DNA of 64,000 nt from Kofleriaceae bacterium (GCA_020633495.1 JACKDR010000002.1:310001-374000), one strand, 5' to 3'. Shown: positions 9,892-19,541, numbered from the stretch's first letter. The notes: a model not told the origin generated them from the letters alone. Numbers and translations are program-made.

Positions 9892-12800
9892 TCACGGGCG
9901 GGCGGTGCCCTCGAACAGCTCCTGGTGCAGCACCGGGAACTCGTCGGGGAACTCGCGGTTGAGGTTCTCGAGGGCGAGCTGACTCCACTGGTTCGAGATG
10001 CCGGCCGTCTTGGCGCTGTCGACGACCTCGACCCAGTGCTTCTTGGCCTCGTCGAGGTACGGCCGCAGCTCGGTCTGCAGCGACTGGTCCCAGGTCGCCA
10101 GCAGGTCGGCGTCGGGGTTCTGCTGGGCCAGCTTCTGCAGGTCCTTGGGCGGCGGCATCGCGGCCAGCTTCTCGGCGTACGCCGACAGCGTGTCGCCGAA
10201 GCGCACCACCGAGGCCATCGTCAGCTCGGCGACGCCGAACTTCTCGAGGTCGGTGTACTTCTTCTGGGTCGCGATCGTCGTGTCCTTGAGCCCCTGCTTG
10301 AGCTTCTTGGCCTCGTTGATGTCCTTGGCGACCTTGGTGATCTTGTAGGGCGCGAAGGTCTTGTCGTAGTAGCGCTCGGCGAACATCAGCGCGTACTCGC
10401 CGGCGAGCTTGGCGCCCTTGCCGCCCTTGATCGAGCCGGCCGTGGCCCAGGCGTCGATCGCCTTCTGGCCGTAGGCGTCGGAGTCCTTGGTCTTGCCCTT
10501 GGACTGGTAGGCCTTGGCGATGTCGTAGTAGCTGAAGACGTAGTCGTCCTCGTTGCCCTTGTCGCGGCCGTAGGCCTTGCGCCACTTGTCGTACGCCGAC
10601 ACCAGGTTGGACAGGTCACCGGACTGGCGGTAGATGCGGGCGATCGCCCACAGCGCGCGGTCCTTGTTGCGGCGGTCGGTCTCCTCGGCGTCGTACTTCT
10701 TGTAGTAGGTGATCGCCTTGGCGAAGTCGCGGTCGAGCTCCGACAGCACCGCCGCGTTGTAGAGCGCGGTCAGGCTGATCTGCTCGAGGGTCAGCACCGG
10801 CTCGCCGGGGATCGGATCGGGCGGCTTGATGCCGAGCTTCTTGGCCTGCTTGGCGACGTCGTACAGATCGAGGTAGGTCGAGATCGCGGTCTTGTAGTCG
10901 TACGAGCTCTGGTACGACAGCGCGGTCAGGCGCATCGCCTCGAGGTAGTACGGGCTCTCGCGGTACCGCTTGTCCTTGCTCTGGGTGAACTCCTTGAACA
11001 GCGAGATCGCGGTCTTGGGCCGGTCGCCGAGCTTGTACGCGACCGCGGCGTTGTACAGCGCGGTCGGCAGGTCGGCGTCGTCCTTGGGCGCCGTCTTGTA
11101 GTAGGTGTAGAACGCCTCGGCGGCCTCGATGTAGCGCTTGTCGGCCATCATGTCGCCGGCGCGCCGGAACTCGATCGACCGGTTCTGCGACTGCGCCAGC
11201 TTGATCGACGCCTCGTCGCCGCACTTGGCGTTGATGAAGCGCTGGTTGGTCTCCTGGAACTTGTCGAGGTCGCCGCGGGCGTCGTAGATCGCCAGCAGGC
11301 CGTCCTTGGCGACGACCGCCTCGTGGGTGCCGCAGAACTTGGCGACCACCTTCTCGAAGCGCGCGATCGCGTCGTCGAGCTGCAGGTAGGCCACCGACAC
11401 CAGCGCGGCGTTGATGCCCTGCTGCGGCGCGCTCTGCGGATCGTTGACGATCTCCTGGTAGTGGTCCCACTCCGCCTGCAGGTCCTTGTACAGCTGCGGC
11501 ACCGACATCGGCTGCAGCGGCTGCGGCAGCGCGCGCAGCTCCTCGCCGCTGTAGACCTTCAGGGGCGGCAGATCGCCGGCGGCGACCGCCTCGTCGACCT
11601 GCGCCTCGTAGGCGGCGACGACGCTCTTGGCGGCGTCGAGGAACAGCTCCGAGCTGAGGTCGCGGTGGTCGCGGACCCAGCGGTAGTGCTGCACCGACTC
11701 GGCGTACTTGCCGCTGAAGAACAGCGCCTCGCCGAGCATGTACGTGAACTCGTAGACGTAGTCGGACTCGGGGTAGACGTCGATGAAGGTCCGGTACAGC
11801 TCGGCCGCCTTGGCGTACATCTCGAGGAAGCTCTGGTGGAGATCCTCGTCGGTCTTGCCGCCGGCCTCCCACTCCTTGCGCATCTCGGTGGCGGCGGCGT
11901 GGGTGTTGAGCGCCGAGGCGTACAGCGCGCGCTCCGCGATGCGGCGCTGGTTGTCCATCGCCTCGCGGTCCTTCTCGTTCGCGGTGTACCAGGCGGTGCC
12001 CGGCGCGTAGCGGGTCGCCAGCTCGGCGGCGGCGGAGTCGGCGGCGAACTTGTCGCCCTTGAGCTCGAAGGCGTCGACGATCTGCTGGTGGACCAGCGGG
12101 TTGTCACGGTTGAGCTCCCAGGGCGGGCCGATCGCGAGGCGGAAGCTGTCGACGGCCTGGTCGTAGGCCTGCAGCTCCATGAACGCGTTGCCCATCGCGA
12201 CCCAGACGTCGCGGACGTGGGGCTCGGTCTCGCGGCCCTTGTAGAACTCCTGGGCCCGCTCGAACGCCTTGGCCGGGTCGGTGTCGGTCTCGCCCTCCCA
12301 CGGATCGGTGAACGCGACCGCGATGTACTGCACCGACTCGTCGCGCAGCTCGAGCGACGGGATCTGACCGGCGGCGACGGTGGCGTCGTACAGGGTCACC
12401 GACTCGTCGAAGCGCTTGATCGAGTCGAGCAGGTAGTCGCGCTTGTAGTAGGCCCAGGCCAGCTTGTAGAGCGCCTCGGCGTACAGCGACGAGTCCTTGG
12501 CCTTGTCGACGACCTGCAGGTAGCCCGAGATCGCGCCGTCGAGCTCGCCCGGGACGTTGAAGTTGGCGTCGGCGATGCCGCGGACCCAGGCGTGGCGGAC
12601 CAGCTCGGGATCGGCCCCCGGCCACGGCTCGCAGCCGGCGTAGGGATCGACGAAGGTCTTGTTCTCGATCCGCGCGATCGCCTCGTCCTTGGTCGGCACC
12701 GGCGGCGGCGGGTCGTTGGGCTTGAAGTGGTTGGCGCAGGTCAGCGACAGGAACAGCTGCAGCGACTTGCGGTCGTCCTTGGTCTTGCCGTAGTAGGCCA

Positions 12801-13395
12801 GCAGGTACAGCACCGCGGGCAGCTGCCGGTACTCGGGGAACTCGTCGATGATCGTCTGCCACTGATCGAGCGACGGCTGGTAGTCGGCGATCACCGCCGC
12901 GGTCGGGTCGGTGATGGCGTCGAGCGCCTCGTCGGCCTCGTCGAGCAGGATGTCGGCGAGCCGGAACCGGGCGTCGGGCGTGAACTTCTCGTGGTGCGGG
13001 TGCTCGGCGATGAACTTGAGCAGCAGCTCCTTGGTGTCGGTGCGGAGCTTGACCCGGTCGTCGGTGGCCTTGGCGATGCGCGCGGCGTAGCGGCGCTCGA
13101 GCTCGGCGACCCGGCGGTCGAGCTCGTTGAGCAGCAGCTTGCGCAGGCGGTCCTGGTGGGCGTCGGCCGCCGAGATGTAGCGGGCCCACTCGGCCTCGAC
13201 GTCCTTGAGGACGACCCGCTCCTCGGGCGACAGGTCGAGGGCGACGTCGGGGATCGGCGACGGCGGCCGCGGCGCGACGCCGGGCGCGCGGGGTTCCTCG
13301 TCGACCGGCTGGGCCTGGGCCGCGACCGGGCCGAGGCCGACGGTCAGCGCCAGGACCGCGCCGAGGACGCGGTGCAGTCGGGTGGAGCGGCTCAC
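9892..13395 (-). CDS. Large periplasmic TPR protein, GltD/AgmU-like
   Basis: A 1167-residue exported solenoid protein, probably the periplasmic scaffold of the Glt/Nfs-type machine. Residues 1 to about 28 form a signal peptide ending in 'PVAAQAQ'. The rest is built of TPR-like helical repeats ('YAEALYKLAWAYYKRDYLLD', 'FTYMLGEALFFSGKYAESV', 'ALYNAAVAYKLGDRPKTA'). Length, composition and position match AgmU/GltD. I chose the GTG at 13395 because it overlaps the upstream stop as GTGA, a junction used repeatedly here, and starts the signal peptide. It is coupled at its 3' end to the GltE-like gene in the same way. No catalytic motif is visible; the role should be protein-protein contacts in the periplasm. 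Confidence 0.75.
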   Translation of the reverse strand: MSRSTRLHRVLGAVLALTVGLGPVAAQAQPVDEEPRAPGVAPRPPSPIPDVALDLSPEERVVLKDVEAEWARYISAADAHQDRLRKLLLNELDRRVAELERRYAARIAKATDDRVKLRTDTKELLLKFIAEHPHHEKFTPDARFRLADILLDEADEALDAITDPTAAVIADYQPSLDQWQTIIDEFPEYRQLPAVLYLLAYYGKTKDDRKSLQLFLSLTCANHFKPNDPPPPVPTKDEAIARIENKTFVDPYAGCEPWPGADPELVRHAWVRGIADANFNVPGELDGAISGYLQVVDKAKDSSLYAEALYKLAWAYYKRDYLLDSIKRFDESVTLYDATVAAGQIPSLELRDESVQYIAVAFTDPWEGETDTDPAKAFERAQEFYKGRETEPHVRDVWVAMGNAFMELQAYDQAVDSFRLAIGPPWELNRDNPLVHQQIVDAFELKGDKFAADSAAAELATRYAPGTAWYTANEKDREAMDNQRRIAERALYASALNTHAAATEMRKEWEAGGKTDEDLHQSFLEMYAKAAELYRTFIDVYPESDYVYEFTYMLGEALFFSGKYAESVQHYRWVRDHRDLSSELFLDAAKSVVAAYEAQVDEAVAAGDLPPLKVYSGEELRALPQPLQPMSVPQLYKDLQAEWDHYQEIVNDPQSAPQQGINAALVSVAYLQLDDAIARFEKVVAKFCGTHEAVVAKDGLLAIYDARGDLDKFQETNQRFINAKCGDEASIKLAQSQNRSIEFRRAGDMMADKRYIEAAEAFYTYYKTAPKDDADLPTALYNAAVAYKLGDRPKTAISLFKEFTQSKDKRYRESPYYLEAMRLTALSYQSSYDYKTAISTYLDLYDVAKQAKKLGIKPPDPIPGEPVLTLEQISLTALYNAAVLSELDRDFAKAITYYKKYDAEETDRRNKDRALWAIARIYRQSGDLSNLVSAYDKWRKAYGRDKGNEDDYVFSYYDIAKAYQSKGKTKDSDAYGQKAIDAWATAGSIKGGKGAKLAGEYALMFAERYYDKTFAPYKITKVAKDINEAKKLKQGLKDTTIATQKKYTDLEKFGVAELTMASVVRFGDTLSAYAEKLAAMPPPKDLQKLAQQNPDADLLATWDQSLQTELRPYLDEAKKHWVEVVDSAKTAGISNQWSQLALENLNREFPDEFPVLHQELFEGTARP

Positions 13396-15788
13396 GGCGT
13401 GCCTCCCTGATCCTCCTCGAGGAGGTCGCGGAACTCGTCCTTGAGCTGCTTGAGCTCGCGGCTCTTGTCGAGCTCGATGCGGCGGAGGTCCTCGTCGGCG
13501 TCCTCCTTCTGCGACCAGCTGACGTCGACGACGCCGACGTCGCTGCGGACCAGGACGTCGTAGAACTTGGACTTGACGTCGCGGAACGCCGAGCCCAGGA
13601 CGGTGCCGCCCAGCTCGCGCGACTCGGCCTCGTAGAGCAGGAACTCGCGCCGGTACGACGCCAGCTCCGCCTTCTCGCGGGTCAGCGTCTGCTCGACCTC
13701 GACCAGCGCGGCCTCGACGATCGCGTCGATCGTGCCGTTCATCTTGTCGATCCGGCCCTCGATCGCGTCGGTGGTCGCGACCAGCTTGTCGATGCGATCC
13801 GACTTGGTGCGGTCGCCGCCGGACTCGCGGCTCATGATCGCGACCATCGCCTTGTGCTCGGCGGTGTAGGCGTCGCGCAGCGCGGTGCGCAGGGTCGCGG
13901 CGCGGGCCGCGACCTCGTCGCCGGTGCCGGCCTCGTCGCGGCCGAGCGTGACCTCGCGGTGGATGTCGTCGAGCTCGTTGCGCATCTGCTCGATCTCGAT
14001 CGCCAGCGCGCGGATCTCCTCGTCGGCGTGTGCCTTCTGCTCGGCGGTCGGCGGCGGATCGACCTCGTTGACGTACTTCTGCAGCGCGACCATCGTCGCC
14101 TCGGTGCTCTCGATCGCGACCTGGGCCTCGGCAGCCTGGCGGTCGAGGGCGTCGAACTCGTCGCGGGCCCGCTGGACCCGCTCGCCGTACGAGACCTCGC
14201 TGTTGGGCAGCTCGGCGAGCTGCTGGACGATCTTCTCGCGCTCGGCCTGGAGCTGGTCGAGCTGGGTCAGCTGGGCGCCCGAGGCGTGCTTGCGGGCGAG
14301 CGCCCGCTCCTGCGACGCCAGCTGGGCGCGGATCGCCAGGACGCTCTCGGTGATCTCGGTGCCGCGGGCGCGCTTGGTCGCCAGCGACGGGAAGACGTTG
14401 ATCCGGTTGCTGCCCGCGAGCGCGGCGTCGAGGCGGTCGATCGTGCGCTCGGCCTCCTTGATGTTGTCCTGGATGTCGCCGAGGTCGGTCTCGATCTCGA
14501 CGACGCGCTGGACGTCCGGCTCCTCGCGGATCCACGACGCCGCGATCTCCGGCATCGTCGACGCGGTCTCGAAGGTCTTCGAGACCCGGCCGGTGATCTG
14601 CATCATGAACTCGCGCGGGTCGCGGTCGTCCTCGATGATCTTCGACAGCGCCTGGTACGGATCGACGTAGGTCTTGTGGGTCGTGGCGAAGACGTCGTCG
14701 GCGCGCAGGTACTCCTCGGTCGGGTTGCCCTTGCCCTGATCGACGCCCATGACCATGTCGGCCTTGAGGTTCTGCGCCTTGCGGATGCGCAGGTTGCCCT
14801 CGAGCAGGTTGACCGTGGGCAGCTTCGACGACGTCGGGTCGGCGAGCGCGAGCAGCTCGAGCGCGCGCAGCGCCTTGTCGAACTGCTTGGCCTTGACGTA
14901 GACCCAGGCGACCTCGTAGAGCGCCTCGTCGAACAGGTCCGACTTGCGGTCGAGCAGCAGGTAGCTGTCGATCGCCTTGGTCGGCTGATCGCGCTCGTAG
15001 TACAGCCGGCCCAGCGCGAGCTGGCCGAGCTCGACGACGCGCTGCTCGTCGGGGGTCTTGGCCTGGCGCTTGATCAGCGCGGCGAAGGTCTTGGTCGCGG
15101 TGCCGAGGTCGCCCTTGGCGGCCTGGCAGGTGCCGGCGTAGTAGTCGGCCTGGAAGCTGTACTCGGAGTCCTGCGGCACCTGCTGGAAGAAGCCCAGCGC
15201 CTGGTCGTAGTCCTCGAGCGAGAAGGCGTACTTGCCGCGGACGTACGGCACCGACGGATCGCGCTGATCCGCGGGCACGCCGTCGAGCGCGGCCAGCCAG
15301 CCGTCGACGCCGTCGCCGTCGCGCAGGATCAGCGACAGCTCGATCAGGCGCTCCAGCGACTGCTGGTAGAACTTGCTGGTGCGGCCGACCTCGTCGACCA
15401 GCGCCTTGAAGTAGGTGCGCGCCGCGACCCGGTCGCCCTTCTGGAACAGCGACTCGGCCAGGTAGTACAGGGCGGTGTCGTAGTCGCGCCCCTTGTTGCT
15501 CTGGTTGACGTAGTCGTACAGGGTCAGCGCGGCTTCCTCGAAGTTGCCGACGCCGAAGGCGACCTGGGCGTCGATCAGGCGACGTGACAGCACGTCCTCC
15601 TTCTTCGCCTCCTGGGTCGGCTTCTTGAGCCCCTGGCCGAGGTTCTGCGACTCGCCGTCGAGCTTGACCAGCTGCTTCGACAGATCGTCGAGCGCGTCGG
15701 CGCGGGCGTACGCCGGGGCGGCGCACAGGCCCAGCCCCAGCGCGCCGGCCGCGAACCACCGGCGCCAGGCGTTGGCGGACACGCGCAT
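13392..15788 (-). CDS. Exported TPR plus coiled-coil protein, second gene of the Glt/Nfs-like operon
   Basis: A 798-residue secreted or periplasmic protein of unknown exact role. A signal peptide (residues 1 to about 29, ending 'APAYARA') is followed by TPR-like repeats over roughly residues 30-330 ('YYLAESLFQKGDRVAARTYF', 'EALYEVAWVYVKAKQFDKAL'). The second half is long charged coiled coil (about 420-700), ending in 'LKDEFRDLLEEDQGGTP'. It starts 2 bp after the preceding gene stops and overlaps the next start by GTGA, so the three are almost certainly co-translated. It may be a second scaffold beside the GltD-like protein. GltC of Myxococcus is also a periplasmic TPR protein, but I see nothing that makes it more than an analogue. 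Confidence 0.6.
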   Translation of the reverse strand: MRVSANAWRRWFAAGALGLGLCAAPAYARADALDDLSKQLVKLDGESQNLGQGLKKPTQEAKKEDVLSRRLIDAQVAFGVGNFEEAALTLYDYVNQSNKGRDYDTALYYLAESLFQKGDRVAARTYFKALVDEVGRTSKFYQQSLERLIELSLILRDGDGVDGWLAALDGVPADQRDPSVPYVRGKYAFSLEDYDQALGFFQQVPQDSEYSFQADYYAGTCQAAKGDLGTATKTFAALIKRQAKTPDEQRVVELGQLALGRLYYERDQPTKAIDSYLLLDRKSDLFDEALYEVAWVYVKAKQFDKALRALELLALADPTSSKLPTVNLLEGNLRIRKAQNLKADMVMGVDQGKGNPTEEYLRADDVFATTHKTYVDPYQALSKIIEDDRDPREFMMQITGRVSKTFETASTMPEIAASWIREEPDVQRVVEIETDLGDIQDNIKEAERTIDRLDAALAGSNRINVFPSLATKRARGTEITESVLAIRAQLASQERALARKHASGAQLTQLDQLQAEREKIVQQLAELPNSEVSYGERVQRARDEFDALDRQAAEAQVAIESTEATMVALQKYVNEVDPPPTAEQKAHADEEIRALAIEIEQMRNELDDIHREVTLGRDEAGTGDEVAARAATLRTALRDAYTAEHKAMVAIMSRESGGDRTKSDRIDKLVATTDAIEGRIDKMNGTIDAIVEAALVEVEQTLTREKAELASYRREFLLYEAESRELGGTVLGSAFRDVKSKFYDVLVRSDVGVVDVSWSQKEDADEDLRRIELDKSRELKQLKDEFRDLLEEDQGGTP

Positions 15789-15790
15789 GG

Positions 15791-16570
15791 TCACTTCTCC
15801 GCGCCGGTGCCTGCCGTGACCTTGAAGTCGATCGCCGGACGGTCCTGCAGCCGCGTGGTCTTGCCGCCCTTCTCGAAGCCGACCGCCTCGATGCGGGTGG
15901 CCTTGCCCTCCTGGGCGGTGAAGGTGTGGCTGGAGCGGACCGTGAACTTGTACTTGTTGAGGTACTTGAAGACGCCGTAGCCGTTGCCGCGGTAGACCGC
16001 GATCACGCTGATCGTGTGGCTGCCCGGGGCGATGGGGCCGGTGAGGATGTCGAAGCTCTTGGTCTTGTACAGCGAGGTCGCGTCGTCGTCGGCGCGGGCG
16101 AACACCTGGGTGCCGTCGAGGGCGTAGACCAGCTTGATGAGGCGGAACGAGCTGCCCATCTTGTTGACGTGGACGAGGGTGGCCTGGGCGCCGACGCCGC
16201 CGCCGAGCACCGCCTCCTTGAGCATGCCGACGCGGGCCTTGGCCCGCCACGCCCGCTCCTTGAGGGCCTGGACCCGCTGCTCCAGCCGGCGCAGCCGCAG
16301 GTTGACCGGGATCGCCTCGGTGTCGACGGGCGCGGCGTCGGCGGGCGTGCCCTCGGGCGGGGTCGCGTCGCCGGCGTCGGCGGTGTCGCCGGGCGCCGCG
16401 GTGTCGCCGGGCGCCGCCGGGCCGGCGGGCAGCGCGCCGGCATCGCCGCCTGCGGGCTGCGCGGGCTTCGCTGGATCGGCCGGCTGCGCGGCGACCGTGG
16501 AGACGCCGAGACCGACGACGAGCGCGAGCGCGAGCGTCAGCGCGAAACGAGGACGAGAGTTCGTGCGCAT
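15791..16570 (-). CDS. Exported protein of unknown function, first gene of the Glt/Nfs-like operon
   Basis: A 259-residue exported protein. The ATG at 16570 has GGGAGA about seven bases upstream and begins a signal peptide ending in 'STVAAQ'. A Pro/Ala/Asp-rich, probably disordered stretch (about residues 28-90) leads to a short basic coiled coil ('LRRLEQRVQALKERAWRAKA'). A compact C-terminal domain of beta character follows ('SSFRLIKLVYALDGTQVF', 'GSHTISVIAVYRGNGYGVF'), resembling immunoglobulin-like or PEGA-like sandwiches. I do not recognise a named family. Being first behind a good promoter and 2 bp from the TPR/coiled-coil gene, it is probably part of the same envelope complex. Confidence 0.6.
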   Translation of the reverse strand: MRTNSRPRFALTLALALVVGLGVSTVAAQPADPAKPAQPAGGDAGALPAGPAAPGDTAAPGDTADAGDATPPEGTPADAAPVDTEAIPVNLRLRRLEQRVQALKERAWRAKARVGMLKEAVLGGGVGAQATLVHVNKMGSSFRLIKLVYALDGTQVFARADDDATSLYKTKSFDILTGPIAPGSHTISVIAVYRGNGYGVFKYLNKYKFTVRSSHTFTAQEGKATRIEAVGFEKGGKTTRLQDRPAIDFKVTAGTGAEK

Positions 16571-16655
16571 GCCTGTTCTCCCAGCCCACCCCTCAGGCGG
16601 GCGGCGGCACGACCGGTGGACGGCTCCCGGCCGAGAATTCCAGAGGATTGTCGAG

Positions 16656-16684
16656 GTTGTAACACTGCCCCGTCCCACCATCAA
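16656..16684 (-). promoter_or_regulatory. Predicted sigma-70-type promoter of the Glt/Nfs-like operon
   Basis: On the minus strand, TTGATG (-35, 16679-16684) and TACAAC (-10, 16656-16661) are separated by 17 bp. It lies about 85 bp upstream of the first gene's ATG and just after the obgE stop codon. Each hexamer matches four of six consensus bases. The sequence is AT-richer than its surroundings, which is unusual in this genome and supports the call. Confidence 0.45.
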
Positions 16685-16769
16685 GGCGACGACGTGGTCC
16701 GCCGCCGGGGGGTTGACCCCGGTCACGCCCCTCGAACCTTCCGGGGTGACCCGGCGTCCTAGGCCGGAT

Positions 16770-17798
16770 CTACGACGGATCCGGGGTCCGGCCGTCGCGG
16801 CCGAGGTGGGCCCAGAGCCGCTCGAGCACCGGCGGGATGCCCTCGCCGGTGGCGGCGGACATGGTCAAGAGCTCGATGCCGCGGTCGGCGAACGCCGCGA
16901 CCAGCTCCTCGGCGGTGCCGTGGGTGGTGCCGGCGTCGAGCTTGTTGAGCACGACGATCTGCGGCTTGTCGGCGAGCGCCGGGGCGTAGCGGGCCAGCTC
17001 GCGGTTGATGACGTCGAAGTCGGCCAGCGGTGACCGGTCGGGCCCGGTCGTGAAGGTGTCCTCGACGATGTGGAGCAGGACCCGGCAGCGCTCGACGTGG
17101 CGCAGGAACTGGTGGCCGAGGCCCGCGCCCTCGGCGGCGCCCTCGATCAGGCCGGGGATGTCGGCGATCACGAACGACCGGTCGTCGGACAGCGCGACCA
17201 CGCCGAGGTTGGGCACCAGGGTGGTGAACGGGTAGTCGGCGATCTTGGGGCGGGCCCGCGACGCCCGCGAGATGAACGTCGACTTGCCGACGTTGGGGTA
17301 GCCGAGCAGGCCGACGTCGGCGAGCAGCTTGAGCTCGAGGCGCAGGGTGCGCTGCTCGCCGGGGGTGCCGGGCTCGGCGTGGCGCGGCGCCTGGTTCCAC
17401 GGGGTCGCGAAGTGGATGTTGCCGAGGCCGCCGGTGCCGCCGCGGGCGATGACGTGGCGGGCGCCGGCGGTGGTGAGATCGGCGACCACGGCGCCGGTCT
17501 CGACGTCGGTGATCACGGTGCCGACCGGGAGCCGCAGGACCAGGTCGTCGCCGCCGCGGCCGTACTGGTCCTTGGCGCGGCCGTCCTCGCCGCGCGGCGC
17601 CTTGTAGTGGCGCCGGTACTTGAAGTCGAGCAGCGTCGTCAGCTGGCCGTCGGCGACCACGACGACGCTGCCGCCCTTGCCACCGTCGCCACCGGACGGG
17701 CCGCCGCGCGGTACCTTCTCCTCACGGCGCATCGCCGCGGAGCCGTTGCCGCCGTCCCCGGCCTTGACCTCGATGATGGCCTCGTCGATGAACTGCAC
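16770..17798 (-). CDS. obgE: Obg GTPase
   Basis: Essential ribosome-associated GTPase acting in 50S assembly and stringent response. The 342-residue product has the Gly-rich Obg fold at residues 1-155 ('GDGGNGSAAMRREEKVPRGG'). The G domain carries G1 'GYPNVGKSTF', G3 'DIPGLIEGAAEG' and G4 'NKLD', and ends without the extra C-terminal OCT domain. I placed the start at the GTG giving 'VQFIDEA', which aligns with the usual 'MKFVDEA' beginning; a GTG at 17816 would add six residues. Normally it follows rplU-rpmA, and both are present on the same strand 1.8 kb upstream, but opposite-strand ABC genes now lie between. Its start is nearly back to back with the permease start, so it needs a promoter inside that gene or readthrough from rpmA. 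Confidence 0.95.
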   Translation of the reverse strand: MQFIDEAIIEVKAGDGGNGSAAMRREEKVPRGGPSGGDGGKGGSVVVVADGQLTTLLDFKYRRHYKAPRGEDGRAKDQYGRGGDDLVLRLPVGTVITDVETGAVVADLTTAGARHVIARGGTGGLGNIHFATPWNQAPRHAEPGTPGEQRTLRLELKLLADVGLLGYPNVGKSTFISRASRARPKIADYPFTTLVPNLGVVALSDDRSFVIADIPGLIEGAAEGAGLGHQFLRHVERCRVLLHIVEDTFTTGPDRSPLADFDVINRELARYAPALADKPQIVVLNKLDAGTTHGTAEELVAAFADRGIELLTMSAATGEGIPPVLERLWAHLGRDGRTPDPS

Positions 17799-17816
17799 GA
17801 CGGCACCGTGTATCAC

Positions 17817-18927
17817 ATGAGCTTGCCCGCGTCCGCATCGTCCCCGAGGGCCCCGGTCGCCGCGTTCGCGCGGGCGTGGGCGCGCGTCGTCGGGGCGGCG
17901 GCGCTGCGCCGGGCGGTGCCGGTGTGGACCGGGGTGATGGTGCTGGCGGCGGTAGTGTTCGGCGGCACCGGCATGGCGCCGCGAGCGCTGACCGCGGGCG
18001 CGCTGGGGTCGTGGCGGTTCGGCGCCGGCCTGGCGGCGACCTGGCTGGTCCTGGTGGTTCCGGTGGGGCGGGCGATGCTGGAGCCGGCGCCGACCGCGTG
18101 GCTGCGGGCGCTGCCGGCGCCGCGGTGGCAGCGGTGGGCGGTCACCGCGGCGATCGCGGTCGTCGTCCAGCTGCCGTGGGCGGTGCTGTGGCTGGCCGGC
18201 GAGGGGCGCGCGGCGCGGTCGCCGTGGTCGCGGCGGCGGCGGTGATGCTGGCGGTGGCGGCGGCGAGCGGGCGGGTCCGGTGGCCGCGGCGGGCGCCACG
18301 GTGGCGCGGCGGGCTCGGCGCGCTGGTCGGCGCCCACCGCCGCCTGCTGGTGCGGGGCGGCGGCGCCGCGCTGCTGCGGGCGGCGGGGGTGGCGTGGATC
18401 GGCGGCGCCGGCGCCGGCCTGATGGCGCGCGCCGAGCGACTCGACGCCGAGGAGGCGGTCTGGTGGGCGCTGGTGATGGCGTCGGCGGCGCTGCCGGTGG
18501 CGGTCGGGGCGGTGGCGCTGCTGCGGTCATCGAGGGCGACCGCCGGCTGGGCTGGCTCTTGCGGGCCAGCGGCTGCTCGTGGCCGGCGCGGGTCGCGGCC
18601 TCGGCGGTGGTGCTGGTCGCGGTCGGGGCCGGCCTGGGCGCCCTGGCGTGGGCGTCCGGGGCCCTGGTCGCGGGCGGCTCGGCGTCGGCGGCGCAGGCGG
18701 CGTGGCTGGTGGCGCTGGGTGGCGCGGTCGGGGCGTGCGCGGTGCGGGCCGGGGCCTGGGCGGCGGGCGTCGACGGCGGCAGCGGCCGCGTCGTGGTGGC
18801 CATGGCCGGCGTCGGCATCGGCGCGTTCGTGGCGCTGGGGACCTTCGGGCCGGTCGGCGTCGCGGTGGTGGCGGCGGCGGGCGGCGCCGGCGCGCTGGCG
18901 CTGGCGGCGCGCCGGGAGGCGGCGTGA
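17817..18927 (+). CDS. ABC transporter permease subunit, interrupted by two apparent one-base deletions
   Basis: Hydrophobic membrane protein of about 370 residues, encoded just upstream of and overlapping an ABC ATPase. The first frame gives membrane segments up to 'WAVLWLAGEG' (to about 18205). A second frame continues from about 18215 ('AVAVVAAAAVMLAVAAASG' ... 'ALPVAVGAVALLR') and a third from about 18530 ('VIEGDRRLGWLLRASGCSW' ... 'GALALAARREAA'). Each change is what one missing base would cause: near the GGGGCGCGCGG run at 18202-18222 and at 'CTGCGGTCATC' near 18525. The restored length is 371 codons. Multiple-TM composition and the adjacent ATPase support the role; the substrate is unknown. 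The start is 18 bp from the divergent obgE start, leaving no room for a separate promoter between them. Confidence 0.6.
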
Positions 18928-19541
18928 TGCTGCGGGTCGACGGCGTCGCCAAGCGGCTGGCCGGGCGCTGGGTCCTCACCGACGTCGGCTTCGAGGTCGC
19001 GGCCGGCGAGGTCGCGGGCGTGACCGGGCCCAACGGCGCCGGCAAGTCGACCCTGCTGGCGCTGATCGCGGGGGTGACCTCGGTGGACCGCGGCCGCATC
19101 ACCGTCGACGGCGCGGCGGCCGGGACCGTGGCGGCGCAGCGGGCGCTGGGCTTCGTGCCCGAGGCGGCCAACCCGCCCGGGCACCTGACCTGCGACGAGG
19201 TCGTGGCGCTGGTGGCGGCGATCAAGCGGACGACGCTGGCGCCGGCGGTGCGCGACGCGCTCGGGCTCGATCACCTGGCCGCGCACCGGATCGACCGGAT
19301 GTCCCTGGGCGAGCGCCGGCGCACCTGCCTGGGCGCCGCGCTGGTGGGGACGCCCCGGCTGCTGGTGCTGGACGAACCGACCAACGGCCTCGACGCCGCG
19401 GGCGTCGAGGTGCTGGTCCGCCTGCTGGTCGCGCGGGCGGCGGCCGGGGCGGCGCTGGTGGTCGCGTCCCACGACGCCGGCTTCCTGGACCGCCTCGACG
19501 CGCGGCGGATCGCGCTGGCCGAGGGCCGGATGGTCGCCTGA
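18927..19541 (+). CDS. ABC transporter ATP-binding protein
   Basis: Cytoplasmic ATPase subunit of a two-gene ABC transporter. The 204-residue product has Walker A 'GPNGAGKST' (about residues 33-41), a degenerate signature 'MSLGERRRT', Walker B 'LLVLDEPT' and the switch His in 'ASHDAGF'. It is at the short end for the family, as in small CcmA-like or drug-export ATPases. ATG overlaps the permease stop (TGATG), so the two proteins should be made together. Nothing in the sequence shows the substrate. The signature departs from LSGGQ (SLGER), which is common in export-type systems. Confidence 0.85.
   Translation: MLRVDGVAKRLAGRWVLTDVGFEVAAGEVAGVTGPNGAGKSTLLALIAGVTSVDRGRITVDGAAAGTVAAQRALGFVPEAANPPGHLTCDEVVALVAAIKRTTLAPAVRDALGLDHLAAHRIDRMSLGERRRTCLGAALVGTPRLLVLDEPTNGLDAAGVEVLVRLLVARAAAGAALVVASHDAGFLDRLDARRIALAEGRMVA

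Noticed and set aside
9925..13410. Very long plus-strand reading frame opposite the GltD-like gene
   Set aside because: It is a GC-rich shadow of the minus-strand gene, full of Leu/Val/Arg/Gly runs with no domain; similar shadows occur opposite most genes here.
17817..18927. Permease as a decayed pseudogene
   Set aside because: Both breaks match single-base losses of the same kind as in other genes, and no in-frame stops or deletions occur elsewhere.
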